Assembly (NCBI RefSeq): GCF_019397265.1
Contig: NZ_CP068985.1
Location: 8,526,501-8,590,500 of the forward strand
Reading direction: 5' to 3'
DNA: 64,000 bases
DNA from: Nonomuraea coxensis DSM 45129
GTDB lineage: Bacteria > Actinomycetota > Actinomycetes > Streptosporangiales > Streptosporangiaceae
Shown here: positions 43,831 through 52,199 of the stretch, piece after piece
How positions within the stretch are numbered: position 1 is the stretch's first letter
Layout of the letters: each line of letters starts with the position of its first letter
The notes under the pieces: generated by a model
Seen by the model: only the letters and a program-made list of their open reading frames with translations
Database searches by the model: none
What the model was told of the DNA's origin: nothing
Translations under genes and position numbers: made by a program

Positions 43831-44751
43831 TCAGCGGGCGGGCAGGGCTTCGGGGTCCGCCGCCGTCGCCGGGGCGGGCTCCGCGGGCGCACGGTAGCCC
43901 AGGCGGCCACGGGTCGCGATGAGCACCAGCACGGCTCCCGTGGTGCCCGCGAGAAGAGTGACCCGGGACGCCAGCTCGGGCGTGGCCAGCATCGGGAACA
44001 TCTCCGCGAACGCGACCGACATGAAGTTGTTGACGCTGACGTGCAGCAGCATGATCAGCGGCAGGCTCTGCCCGGTCCGGTTGAAGACCCAGGTGACGAC
44101 CACGTTGAAGGTGCAGCAGAAGGCCACGAACTCGGCGATCCGCAGCAGGCTGACGTCCGGGTACCCGCCCCACTCGGACAGGAACAGCGGCAGGTGCCAC
44201 AGGCCCCACAGCGGGCCGAGGATGACGCTGGAGCCCAGCGCGCCGAACCTGCGCTGCATGCGCGCCAGGGCGAAGTCCCGCCAGCCCGGCTCCTCCGCCA
44301 GCCCGGTGGTCACCATCTGGAGCAGCAGGCTGGGGAGGTAGGCCACCAGCACGACGGCGGGCGGGAAGACGACCTGCCCGTCGGTCATCGCGAGGCAGGT
44401 GACGATGATGGCGGCGGGGACGCCGACCGCCGTCACCAGGTACCAGACCCAGCTCACCCGCCACTTCGTCATCCGCCCGACCCACCGGCGGACGCCCTCC
44501 TTGCCGTCCGTGATCCTGGTCACGAGGTACGCGGAGAAGATCGGGCCGAGATAGGCGCCGGGGAGCATGCCGAGCAACTGCGAGGTGCCGAGCACGGCGG
44601 GGAACTCGAAGTCCAGGACCCCGGTGCCGTTCGCCGACAGGATGTAAGGGAGCCAGGCGACCCAGCTCATGAGATTGGCGAGGACGAAGAAGCTGATCAG
44701 CGGGCGGCGCCGGATGACGCCCCGGAGCCCGGTCTGGCTGTTGGCTGGCAT
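43831..44751 (-). CDS. CPBP-family intramembrane metalloprotease
   Basis: The 306-residue protein has about eight helices and the three CPBP/Abi motifs: TTGLAEEPGWRDFALARM (EEx3R), GPLWGLWHLPLFL (FxxxH-like, with Trp-His) and LLHVSVNNFM (HxxxN). These residues make the active site in Rce1-type proteases. The start at 44751 (ATG) follows AAGGGA. The substrate is unknown; in actinomycetes such genes are often solitary. The C-terminal tail (APAEPAPATAADPEALPAR) is disordered. Confidence 0.9.
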   Translation of the reverse strand: MPANSQTGLRGVIRRRPLISFFVLANLMSWVAWLPYILSANGTGVLDFEFPAVLGTSQLLGMLPGAYLGPIFSAYLVTRITDGKEGVRRWVGRMTKWRVSWVWYLVTAVGVPAAIIVTCLAMTDGQVVFPPAVVLVAYLPSLLLQMVTTGLAEEPGWRDFALARMQRRFGALGSSVILGPLWGLWHLPLFLSEWGGYPDVSLLRIAEFVAFCCTFNVVVTWVFNRTGQSLPLIMLLHVSVNNFMSVAFAEMFPMLATPELASRVTLLAGTTGAVLVLIATRGRLGYRAPAEPAPATAADPEALPAR

Positions 44752-44879
44752 GTCAGTGATTCCCTTGGGGAGCGCTTGATGGACAGCCATCAGCACACCA
44801 GCCACGCCCCCTTCCGGTCGTTCCCGCGTACGCCCCAAAAGCAGGTACAGCCAGGGGTACCGTCGTGCGGAGATCGAGG

Positions 44880-45677
44880 TCAGTTCGCGGTCGGTGGGCG
44901 GCGGGTGAGGGTCAGGTACGTGACCGCGGCGGCGAGGACCAGCAGGGCGGTCCAGACGTTGAGGCGCAGGCCGAGGACGAGGGGGGCGGGGTCCACGCGC
45001 AGCCATTCGATCCAGGCGCGGCCGGTGGCGTAGGCGGCGGCGTACAGCGCGAAGGTCCGGCCGCGGTCCAGGTGGAAGCGGCGCTCGGCCCAGAGGACGA
45101 GCCCGGCCACGCCCAGGTCCCACAGCGACTCGTAGAGGAAGGCCGGATGGTACGTCGCCGTGGACGCGAGGCCGGGCGGCCGGTGGGCGGGGTCGATCTC
45201 CAGCGCCCAGGGCAGGTCGGTCGGCCGGCCGTACAGCTCCTGGTTGAACCAGTTGCCCCAGCGGGCGATGGCCTGCCCGAGCGCGATCCCCGGCGCGACG
45301 GCGTCGGCGAAGTCGCGCAGCGGGATGCCGCGCCGGCGGCAGGCCAGCCACGCGCCGAGCGCGCCCCCGGCGACGGCGCCCCAGATGCTGATGCCGCCCT
45401 CCCAGATCGCGAAGGCGCGCAGAGGCTCGCCGCCGGGGCCGAAGTACTGCCGCCAGTCGGTGGCCACGTGGTAGATGCGCGCGCCGGCCAGGCCGAACGG
45501 CACGGCCCAGGTGGCGAGGTCCACGACCGCGTCGCGTTCGCCGCCGCGGGCCGCCCAGCGGCGCCGGGTGACCCAGGCGCCGACGACGATGGCGAGCACC
45601 ATGAGCAGCGAGTACGCGCGGATCGGCAGCGGGCCGAGATGCCAGACGCCCTGCGACGGGCTGGGGATGGCTGTCAC
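44880..45677 (-). CDS. lgt: Prolipoprotein diacylglyceryl transferase (Lgt paralogue)
   Basis: The 265-residue enzyme transfers a diacylglyceryl group from phosphatidylglycerol to the lipobox Cys of prolipoproteins. It has about seven helices and the Lgt motifs RIYHVATDWRQYF, AIWEGGISIWGAVAGGALGA and the signature ARWGNWFNQELYGRPT. Later come YHPAFLYESLWDLG and TGRAWIEWLR. It lacks the long charged C-terminal tail of typical actinobacterial Lgt and is not near tryptophan genes, so it may be a second copy. Confidence 0.9.
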   Translation of the reverse strand: MTAIPSPSQGVWHLGPLPIRAYSLLMVLAIVVGAWVTRRRWAARGGERDAVVDLATWAVPFGLAGARIYHVATDWRQYFGPGGEPLRAFAIWEGGISIWGAVAGGALGAWLACRRRGIPLRDFADAVAPGIALGQAIARWGNWFNQELYGRPTDLPWALEIDPAHRPPGLASTATYHPAFLYESLWDLGVAGLVLWAERRFHLDRGRTFALYAAAYATGRAWIEWLRVDPAPLVLGLRLNVWTALLVLAAAVTYLTLTRRPPTAN

Positions 45678-45789
45678 ACCGCCGAGTCTCGCGCCGGGGC
45701 GGCCGGGCGCGCATCGAGCGGGACGCCGATCCCCGGGTCAGTCGACTGGTTGATGCCGGACCGCCGGGCGGCTGGTTATCGTCGGTGCC

Positions 45790-46917
45790 GTGGAGTCCTG
45801 GGAGCGGACCCGGCGCCGGTGGCAGCACGCCTTCTTCGGGTCGTGGCTGGTGCTGACCTCGGCCGGCCCGCTGACGGAGGTGGGCCAGGTCCTGCCGGTG
45901 GCGCTGGTGGCCGGGCTGGCCGCCTGGTACGCGGTGTGGTTCGTGCTGCGTACGCCTCCGGCCGGCGAGGTGCCCCTGCCGTACGTGGCCGGCGGCGCGC
46001 TGCTCTGCCTGGGGCTGTTCGCGATCGACCGGTCGTTCCTGGTGGTCTGCCTGTGCGTGCTGGTGCCGTACTGCATGGACGCCGTGCGCATCGGGCTGGT
46101 CGCGGTGCTGTCGTGCGCCGGGGGCTGGCTCTGGCACAGCTACCACCACGGCGGGTCGATCAGCTGGACCGAGATCGCCATCACCGTGCTGATCGCGGTC
46201 AGCGCGGCCACCTCGGTGGGCTACTTCTCCTCGGTGGCCCGGCAGAGCGCCGAGCGCAAGGAGCTGATCGACCAGTTGCAGGCCGCCCAGGAGGCGCGGG
46301 CGGCGGCCGAACGGCAGGCGGGCGTGGCCGCCGAGCGGCAGCGGCTGGCGCGCGACATCCACGACAGCCTGACGCAGGGGTTCGCCAGCGTGGTGATGCT
46401 GCTGGAGGCGGCGCAGGAGCGCTCGCCCGACGACCGGCACCTGGCCCAGGCGTTGTGCACGGCCAGGGAGAACCTCGTGGAGAGCCGGCGCGTGGTGCGG
46501 GCGCTGCGGCCGGGCGAGCTCGACGACGGCGGCCTGCCCGAGGCGCTGCGCCGGCTGTCGGGCCGGCTGTCCGACGAGACCGGCATCGACGCGCACGCCG
46601 TGATCACGGGGCCGCTGCGGCCCCTGGACGCGCAGGTCCAGGCGGAGCTGCTGCGGGTGGCGCAGGAGGCGGTCGCGAACGCCCGCAGGCACGCGGGCGC
46701 GGGGCGGGTGACGCTCACGCTGTCGTACATGGAGGACCTGGTCGTGCTGGACGTCCACGACGACGGCGACGGCTTCGATCCCGGGCGGGCCGCCGCCGGC
46801 CACGGCCTGCTGATCATGTCCGAGCGGATGGCGCAGCTCGGCGGCACGCTCCTCGTGGAGAGCGCGGCCGGGGAGGGCACGACGGTCGTGGCGAGCCTCC
46901 CGGTGGCGGCCCGATGA
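45790..46917 (+). CDS. NarL-type sensor histidine kinase
   Basis: The 375-residue kinase has about five or six N-terminal helices (20-155), a coiled-coil stretch (ELIDQLQAAQEARAAAERQA), then HisKA_3 with the phospho-His in QRLARDIHDSLTQGFASVVM, and HATPase_c (LLRVAQEAVANARRHAGAG, DDGDGFDPG). It starts with GTG at 45790 and overlaps the regulator by ATGA. This pair resembles the two-component genes at the left edge, suggesting a duplicated system. Confidence 0.93.
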   Translation: MESWERTRRRWQHAFFGSWLVLTSAGPLTEVGQVLPVALVAGLAAWYAVWFVLRTPPAGEVPLPYVAGGALLCLGLFAIDRSFLVVCLCVLVPYCMDAVRIGLVAVLSCAGGWLWHSYHHGGSISWTEIAITVLIAVSAATSVGYFSSVARQSAERKELIDQLQAAQEARAAAERQAGVAAERQRLARDIHDSLTQGFASVVMLLEAAQERSPDDRHLAQALCTARENLVESRRVVRALRPGELDDGGLPEALRRLSGRLSDETGIDAHAVITGPLRPLDAQVQAELLRVAQEAVANARRHAGAGRVTLTLSYMEDLVVLDVHDDGDGFDPGRAAAGHGLLIMSERMAQLGGTLLVESAAGEGTTVVASLPVAAR

Positions 46918-47603
46918 GCGCGCGGGCCGCGATCAGGGTCCTGATCGCCGACGACCATCCGGTGGTCCGTGACGGCATCAGGGCGATGCTCGGGACCCAG
47001 GACGACCTGGAGGTGGTCGGCGAGGCCGTCTCGGGCGCGGACGCGGTACGGCTGGCGCGCGACCTGCGGCCGGACGTCACGCTGATGGACCTGCAGATGC
47101 CCGAGCTGGACGGCGCGACGGCGATCAGCGGGATCCGCGCGGACGACCCCGGCGCCAGGGTGATCGTGCTGACCACCTATGACACCGACAGCGACATCTC
47201 CCGCGCCATCGACGCCGGGGCGATCGGCTACCTGCTCAAGGACACGCCCCGCGAGCAGCTGTTCGACGCGATCAGGGCGGCGGCCCAGGGGGAGAGCGCC
47301 CTGTCGCCGTCGATCGCGACCCGGGTGTTGTCGTGGGCCCGTACCGACGCGCCCGGCACGCTCAGCGGGCGGGAGATCGAGGTCCTCGGCGCGGTCGCCC
47401 AGGGGATGAGCAACAAGGCCATCGCCGCGCACCTGTGCATCAGCGAGGCCACGGTCAAGACCCACCTGCTGCACGTCTTCGCCAAGCTCGGCGTCGACGA
47501 CCGTACCGCCGCCGTGACCGTCGCGGCCACCCGGGGGATCATCCGCCTCGGCGGCTGGACCGACGCCGCCGCCTTGTCAGACGACGTGTACTCCCGCAGG
47601 TAG
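46914..47603 (+). CDS. NarL-family response regulator
   Basis: The 229-residue regulator has D13/D14, phospho-acceptor D59 in LMDLQMPE, K in GYLLKDTPRE, and a C-terminal LuxR-type helix-turn-helix (LSGREIEVLGAVAQGMSNKA, then ISEATVKTHLLHVFAKL). It is coupled to the kinase by an ATGA overlap. Its receiver shares long blocks with the regulator at 64-684 (IADDHPVVRDG versus IVDDHPVVRDG; VIVLTTYDTD in both). Confidence 0.94.
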   Translation: MSARAAIRVLIADDHPVVRDGIRAMLGTQDDLEVVGEAVSGADAVRLARDLRPDVTLMDLQMPELDGATAISGIRADDPGARVIVLTTYDTDSDISRAIDAGAIGYLLKDTPREQLFDAIRAAAQGESALSPSIATRVLSWARTDAPGTLSGREIEVLGAVAQGMSNKAIAAHLCISEATVKTHLLHVFAKLGVDDRTAAVTVAATRGIIRLGGWTDAAALSDDVYSRR

Positions 47604-47715
47604 GAGCACGTCGAACAGGCTGACAACAGCGTTCGCCTACCGGACACGCGGGCGAGCCGACAGCTTGGACTCCGTCACGCCGGAACCGCCCCGGCCCCCT
47701 GAACCAGGAGTCCCG

Positions 47716-48564
47716 ATGAAGCTGTCCTCATGCGCCGCCGCCCTCGCGGCCGCCGTCCTGCTCACGTCGCTCAGTGGGGTGACCGGGACGGCGGCGGCGC
47801 AGCGGCGGGCCGGCGCTGAGGCCCTCCCGAGCGTGAACATGGAAGCCACCGTCAAGGCGGCCCAGATCGACCCGCGGCGGCCCGACAACACGCTGACCCC
47901 GGGCGCCAAGGCCGGCGTGCTCCTCGTCGAGCAGGCGCTGCGCGACCTGCGTCTGCTCGACGCGAGGTGGGTGGACGGCTATTTCGGCTCCACGACGGTC
48001 GCCGCCTACGCGAACTACCAGAAGTCGCTCGGCCTCACCGGTCTCGACGCCAACGGCCTGCCGGGCAGGACGTCGCTCACCAGGCTCGGCGCCGGCCGGT
48101 TCACGGTCACCCACGTCATCACGCCGGGGCCGCGGGTGTCCGAGGGCGGTTCCGTGCTCAACGCCCGTACGCGGAGCATGCTGGCCGAGGCCGAGCGGCT
48201 GCTCGGGCGGGACGTCGAGCTGGATCAGGGCTCGTACAACGCCGGCGGCGACCCCACCTCCGCGGGCACCCATGACGGCGGCGGCGTCGTGGACCTCTCG
48301 GTGAAGGGGATGAACGCCGCCACCCGTACCGCGGTCGTCCGCGCGCTGCGGCTCGTCGGCTTCGCCGCGTGGCTGCGCAGCCCCGCACAGGGCGACTGGC
48401 CCTGGCACGTCCACGCCGTCGCCATCAGCGACACGGACCTGTCCAGCCAGGCCCAGCACCAGGTCGGCGACTACTACCTCGGCTTCGACGGGCTCGCCGG
48501 CCGCGGCCGGGACGACGGCCCGCGGACGACGATCCGCACCTGGGAGGAGTACCGGCGCCGCTGA
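47716..48564 (+). CDS. Secreted peptidoglycan-binding protein with M15-like peptidase domain
   Basis: The 282-residue protein has a Sec signal peptide (SSCAAALAAAVLLTSLSGV, cleavage near GTAAA). A PG_binding_1 domain follows (about 65-130, LRLLDARWVDGYFGSTTVAA, YANYQKSLGLTGLDANGLPG). The C-terminal domain (about 140-250) has metal-ligand motifs of M15 D,D-carboxypeptidase-like enzymes: SAGTHDGGGVVDL (H-x6-D) and DWPWHVHAVAI (HxH). It probably cleaves peptidoglycan peptides outside the cell. The start at 47716 follows AGGAG. It heads a run of three secreted cell-wall genes. Confidence 0.8.
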   Translation: MKLSSCAAALAAAVLLTSLSGVTGTAAAQRRAGAEALPSVNMEATVKAAQIDPRRPDNTLTPGAKAGVLLVEQALRDLRLLDARWVDGYFGSTTVAAYANYQKSLGLTGLDANGLPGRTSLTRLGAGRFTVTHVITPGPRVSEGGSVLNARTRSMLAEAERLLGRDVELDQGSYNAGGDPTSAGTHDGGGVVDLSVKGMNAATRTAVVRALRLVGFAAWLRSPAQGDWPWHVHAVAISDTDLSSQAQHQVGDYYLGFDGLAGRGRDDGPRTTIRTWEEYRRR

Positions 48565-48582
48565 CTTCCGTACCCGATCCGC

Positions 48583-48620
48583 ATCCCGACAGCGCAGACA
48601 GATCCCGACAGCGCAGACAG
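48583..48620. repeat. Perfect 19-base tandem duplication
   Basis: The unit ATCCCGACAGCGCAGACAG occurs twice back to back (48583-48601 and 48602-48620), just upstream of the ribosome-binding site of the next gene (AAGGAG). It lengthens the leader between two secreted-protein genes. Confidence 0.9.
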
Positions 48621-48632
48621 AAGGAGAACAGC

Positions 48633-49523
48633 ATGAGCAATCTCACCAGGACCCTCGCCGTGGCGACCACCGCGGTGGCGCTCGGCGGGGCGGTCCTCGC
48701 CACCGCCTCCCCCGCAACCGCCGCCGGCCGTGACGGCGTCTGCGACACCGGCGAGTTCTGCTACTACTTCAACAGCAACCACCAGGGATCGGTCTCCGAC
48801 TTCACCGGATCGATCGCCGACTACAGCACCGAACAGCCCACCTGCTACGACTTCAAGGGCCCCGGCGCCGGCAAGGGCACCTGCATCAAGAACGCCGCCG
48901 CCTCCGTCTGGAACCGCAGCGGCAAGACCGTCCGCGTCTACTTCAACACCGGCTACGCCGGCAGCTACCAGGACTTCGCGCCCGGCGCGAAGGCCAACCT
49001 GAACGCCACCCTCAAGAACCAGAACGCCTCCCACCAGTTCAGCCCGTCGTCGACGGCGCGCGGCGCGATGTCGTACTCGCTGTACGCGGCCACCGGCCGG
49101 ATCACCTGCGGCTTCGACGGCTACACCTCCACCTCAGGCCGGCACGAGGGCATCGACATCGCGCGCGGCGTCGGCTCGAACGTGCGCGCCCTGGTGGCGG
49201 GCCAGGTCATCAACGTCGTACGCGGCTCCACCGGCAGGGCGAATCTCTCCACCATCGCCATCTACAACGCCTCGCTGAACAAGACGGTCATCTACCTGCA
49301 CTCCGCCCCGCTGTCCTCCTTGCGCGTGGGCCAGCAGGTCAGCCGCGGCCAGGTCATCGCCACCGAGTCGTGGCACGGGGTGTCGAGCCGTGCGTCCGCG
49401 CACACCCACGTCGAGATGCGACCCGGACGGCAGACGCGCGCCGCCAAGAGCGTCGGCGACCCGCACCTCGACAACCCGAACCCCACCTCGTTCTGGAACT
49501 CCCAGGGCTACAGCATCCGATAA
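48633..49523 (+). CDS. Secreted I36 inhibitor-like domain fused to M23 metallopeptidase
   Basis: The 296-residue protein has a signal peptide (1-31, ending ASPATAA). An inhibitor-family-I36-like beta/gamma-crystallin domain follows (about 35-135, CDTGEFCYYFNSNHQGSVSD, TCIKNAAASVWNRSG, GYAGSYQDFAPG). An M23/LytM peptidase occupies about 148-290: HEGIDIA (HxxxD), VRALVAGQVINVV and SAHTHVEMRPG (HxH). All zinc ligands are present. It probably cuts peptidoglycan crosslinks. The start at 48633 follows AAGGAG. The first part is almost identical, at DNA level, to the next gene. Confidence 0.88.
   Translation: MSNLTRTLAVATTAVALGGAVLATASPATAAGRDGVCDTGEFCYYFNSNHQGSVSDFTGSIADYSTEQPTCYDFKGPGAGKGTCIKNAAASVWNRSGKTVRVYFNTGYAGSYQDFAPGAKANLNATLKNQNASHQFSPSSTARGAMSYSLYAATGRITCGFDGYTSTSGRHEGIDIARGVGSNVRALVAGQVINVVRGSTGRANLSTIAIYNASLNKTVIYLHSAPLSSLRVGQQVSRGQVIATESWHGVSSRASAHTHVEMRPGRQTRAAKSVGDPHLDNPNPTSFWNSQGYSIR
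48671..49040. repeat. Long direct repeat, copy 1 (I36 module)
   Basis: This stretch, encoding the end of the signal peptide and the whole I36-like domain, is repeated 924 bases downstream at 49595-49964 with only about three mismatches that I can see (a silent G/A in the FKGPG codons, a G/C in FAPG, and A/G near the end). Outside these limits the two genes differ completely. Confidence 0.93.
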
Positions 49524-49556
49524 CGCGCCACGGCCGCACTCAGAAGAGGAAACCAC

Positions 49557-50501
49557 GTGTCCGTACGAACGGTCCGCCTGCTCTCGCGGCTCGCCGCGGT
49601 GGCGCTCGGCGGGGCGGTCCTCGCCACCGCCTCCCCCGCAACCGCCGCCGGCCGTGACGGCGTCTGCGACACCGGCGAGTTCTGCTACTACTTCAACAGC
49701 AACCACCAGGGATCGGTCTCCGACTTCACCGGATCGATCGCCGACTACAGCACCGAACAGCCCACCTGCTACGACTTCAAAGGCCCCGGCGCCGGCAAGG
49801 GCACCTGCATCAAGAACGCCGCCGCCTCCGTCTGGAACCGCAGCGGCAAGACCGTCCGCGTCTACTTCAACACCGGCTACGCCGGCAGCTACCAGGACTT
49901 CGCCCCCGGCGCGAAGGCCAACCTGAACGCCACCCTCAAGAACCAGAACGCCTCCCACCGGTTCCTGGCCTCCGCGCCGCCGCCGGCCGGGCCCGGGTGC
50001 AAGACCGACGGCACGGACACCAGGCCGCCCACGACGATCCTCGTGTACCGCACGTCCCTCGATCGGGTGGAGCGGGTGGATTTCCGGACGTACGTCAAGA
50101 ACGTCCTGCCCAACGAGTGGGTGTCGAGCTGGCCGGGCGAGTCGCTCAAGGCCGGGGCTCTCGCCGTGAAGAACTTCGGCTGGTACTGGGCGCTGCACTC
50201 CACCCGCAGGACGCCTAGCGGCCAGTGCTTCGACGTCTACGACCACACGTCCAGCCAGGTGTACAGGCCCGGCTCGGCGAAGGCCGTGACGAGCGCCGCG
50301 ATCGACGCGACCTGGGGCACCCGGCTGACCCGGAACGGGAAGATCTTCCGGGCTCAGTACTGCGCCACGACGACGGCGTGCGGCAACTGGGTCGACGGCG
50401 ACTGGATGTCGCAGAACGGCTCCCGCGACAAGGCCCGAGCGGGCTGGAGCCACTCCAGGATCCTCCAGCACTACTACACGGGGATCGCTCTCGGCTCCTG
50501 A
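49557..50501 (+). CDS. Secreted I36 inhibitor-like domain fused to SpoIID/LytB-like domain
   Basis: The 314-residue protein begins, from a GTG at 49557 (GAGG upstream), with a different signal-peptide start but then the same I36-like module as the previous gene (about 30-134). The C-terminal part (about 150-310) is a SpoIID/LytB-like domain (VDFRTYVKNVLPNEWVSSWP, ESLKAGALAVKNFGWYWALH, QVYRPGSAKAVTSAA). This is related to the lytic transglycosylase SpoIID that acts on denuded glycan. Thus two neighbouring genes attach one binding or inhibitor domain to two enzymes with complementary cleavage sites. Confidence 0.88.
   Translation: MSVRTVRLLSRLAAVALGGAVLATASPATAAGRDGVCDTGEFCYYFNSNHQGSVSDFTGSIADYSTEQPTCYDFKGPGAGKGTCIKNAAASVWNRSGKTVRVYFNTGYAGSYQDFAPGAKANLNATLKNQNASHRFLASAPPPAGPGCKTDGTDTRPPTTILVYRTSLDRVERVDFRTYVKNVLPNEWVSSWPGESLKAGALAVKNFGWYWALHSTRRTPSGQCFDVYDHTSSQVYRPGSAKAVTSAAIDATWGTRLTRNGKIFRAQYCATTTACGNWVDGDWMSQNGSRDKARAGWSHSRILQHYYTGIALGS
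49595..49964. repeat. Long direct repeat, copy 2 (I36 module)
   Basis: This is the second copy of the about 365-base module at 48671-49040. The near identity, including third codon positions, implies a very recent duplication or ongoing gene conversion between the two genes. Confidence 0.93.
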
Positions 50502-50514
50502 GCCCTCCTCCTCG

Positions 50515-50548
50515 GTTCCCCGTCGTGCCCTGCGGCGCGGCGGGGAAC
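50515..50548. terminator. Bidirectional hairpin between convergent genes
   Basis: GTTCCCCGTCGTGCC and GGCGCGGCGGGGAAC form a 15-base-pair stem (two G-U pairs on one strand) around the loop CTGC. It lies between the SpoIID-type gene stop (50501) and the stop of the minus-strand XRE gene (50548). There is no clear T-run, but the stem is strong and well placed. Confidence 0.7.
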
Positions 50549-51588
50549 TAGGGTGCGTCCACGATGATCTGGAAGTTGATCGGCCGGCTCCCGGGAAACA
50601 GGATCGCCCCCGAGGCGTCCACCATCTTGAACCGCACGTAACACAGGCCCGGCTTCCTGGGGGTGGTGACGACGGTCTCGATGTCGACCGTCTCGCCGGG
50701 CGGCGTGTCCTTGATCGGCACGTCGGAGATGGTCTGGCACTGATCGGCCTGCTGCGCGAAGTCGAGGCGGCGCAGCGAGTAGCCCGTCCACGGCACGGTC
50801 CCGGCGTTCTTCAGCCGCCACACCTTGGTCATGGTCTTGCCGGCGGCGACGCGCGTGCAGTCGGGGAGCGTGACGTCCTCGATGAACACGGCCGCGTCAC
50901 CCGGGTGCAGGGGCGGGGCCCAGGGCGGGTTGGTCGAGCGCACCGGGCAGTCGGCCGGGGACAGCGCGGCTGCCGACGGGCCGCCGGTCGGGTCCAGGCC
51001 GGCTCCGCCGGTCGTGGAGCCCCGATCGAGCACCACCACGACAAGAACCGCCGCCACCGCCACGACGACCGCCCCCGCCGCCACGAACATCGCGGCCCGC
51101 GCCGACCTGACCCGCCCCTCACCGCCCGGCGACCCGGGAAGCGGGAGCGGGCCGGCACCGCCCGGCGACGCGGGATGTGGCGCCGGCACGTCGTCGCTCG
51201 CGGATCGGAGGGCTTGCGACGCGAGGGTGAGCTGCGAAGCACGGGGGTCGGCGGCGGCCCCGGCCTCCTCGGCCGGACGCCCCGCCGGCCCCTCGGACGC
51301 AGGCTCCGACGGCTCACCGGCGCTCGCCGATCTCACCACCCGGTTGGCCCGCTCCCAGTGCTCGCGGTACGCGGCCGGATCGGCGTCGCACGCCTTGACG
51401 AACTCGACGGTGGTCTCCCAGCTCGGAAGCCGGTTACCTTTTGTGGCTTCGTGCAGCGTCGTGTGGGAAATCGCCCCCGATCGGCCGGACATCTCCCGAA
51501 AAGGCGGGTTGCCGACCGCGTTGCGCAATTCCCGCAGAGTCGCCGCGAAGTCCTCGATCGCCTCCGCCCGCGCACGCCTGTCGTCCAC
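50548..51588 (-). CDS. XRE helix-turn-helix protein with transmembrane and NBR1-Ig-like domains
   Basis: The 346-residue protein has an N-terminal XRE-like helix-turn-helix (about 8-75, DFAATLRELRNAVGNPPFRE, SHTTLHEATKGNRLPSWETT), a Pro/Glu-rich linker and one transmembrane helix (about 165-188, FVAAGAVVVAVAAVLVVVV). An extracellular NBR1-Ig-like domain follows (about 235-345, VAAGKTMTKVWRLKNAGTVP, WTGYSLRRL, CYVRFKMVDASGAILFPGSR). It connects a DNA-binding part inside with an Ig-like part outside, so a one-component surface sensor is possible. The GTG start at 51588 lacks a ribosome-binding site and lies directly behind a promoter-like sequence, so it may be leaderless. Confidence 0.85.
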   Translation of the reverse strand: MDDRRARAEAIEDFAATLRELRNAVGNPPFREMSGRSGAISHTTLHEATKGNRLPSWETTVEFVKACDADPAAYREHWERANRVVRSASAGEPSEPASEGPAGRPAEEAGAAADPRASQLTLASQALRSASDDVPAPHPASPGGAGPLPLPGSPGGEGRVRSARAAMFVAAGAVVVAVAAVLVVVVLDRGSTTGGAGLDPTGGPSAAALSPADCPVRSTNPPWAPPLHPGDAAVFIEDVTLPDCTRVAAGKTMTKVWRLKNAGTVPWTGYSLRRLDFAQQADQCQTISDVPIKDTPPGETVDIETVVTTPRKPGLCYVRFKMVDASGAILFPGSRPINFQIIVDAP

Positions 51589-51594
51589 CGTGCG

Positions 51595-51624
51595 AAGGTA
51601 ACAGCACCCGCGGGCCGCCCTCAA
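51595..51624 (-). promoter_or_regulatory. Promoter of the XRE/NBR1 gene, probably giving a leaderless mRNA
   Basis: On the minus strand TTGAGG (51624-51619), an 18-base spacer and TACCTT (51600-51595) are followed, six bases later, by the GTG start codon at 51588. The start of transcription would fall on the start codon itself. Confidence 0.55.
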
Positions 51625-51759
51625 CCCGAACAGTCATCACCACGAACACGGGCTTTGACACGGAATCCCGGTTCACTTGTCCCAGTAGTTCGCCACTTTC
51701 TGTTTGAACGTCTCGGCCCGATCGCCTTTCAGCACCCCGAAACTTCCGCCTTTCAGCGG

Positions 51760-52023
51760 GCGCGACGGTCAGGCCCACCACCCCGCAGTACGTGAGCCCG
51801 GCAGCCACGATCTGCCGGCCGATCGCGTCGAGTTCGCCCTCGCAGTTGTCGTAGACGGGATTGTCGACGCTGAGGTGGGATTGGTGATACTGCAGCATCT
51901 CGGTGACGGCCTGAGCCAGCTATTTCCGTATGGCCGGTGAATCGCCGACGAATTCGGTTCGGCCCGCCGGGATGCTTCTGAACGTTTTCAATCGCCCGGT
52001 CCGCCCTCTGGTTGCGTGCTCAT
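51760..52023 (-). pseudogene. Small unknown gene broken by frameshift and stop
   Basis: An ATG at 52023 with GGAGG upstream starts MSTQPEGGPGD and then stops. One frame over, the sequence continues as a protein-like KTFRSIPAGRTEFVGDSPAI, then RK, a TAG at 51922-51920, and LAQAVTEMLQYHQSHLSVDN, PVYDNCEGELDAIGRQIVAA, GLTYCGVVGLTV. Reading across one frameshift and one nonsense codon gives a continuous polypeptide of about 85-90 residues. I do not recognise the family. A further open stretch just upstream (minus strand, ending at 52052) reads SYTKPADRAVRIDRLVEGAW and may be the tail of another lost gene. The rest of 51625-52199 holds nothing else I can identify. Confidence 0.5.
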
Positions 52024-52199
52024 GAAACCCCTCCCATCGGCACGAAGGCATTCATCGTACGACCCGCCCCGCATTTGTCCACGCCCCCTCCACCAGCCGG
52101 TCGATGCGCACCGCCCGGTCCGCCGGCTTCGTGTAACTCCCGCGCCGCTCAGAGCCATCTCTCCTGTGCAGGGCCGTCGTGCGCAGACGAGGAGCGCTC

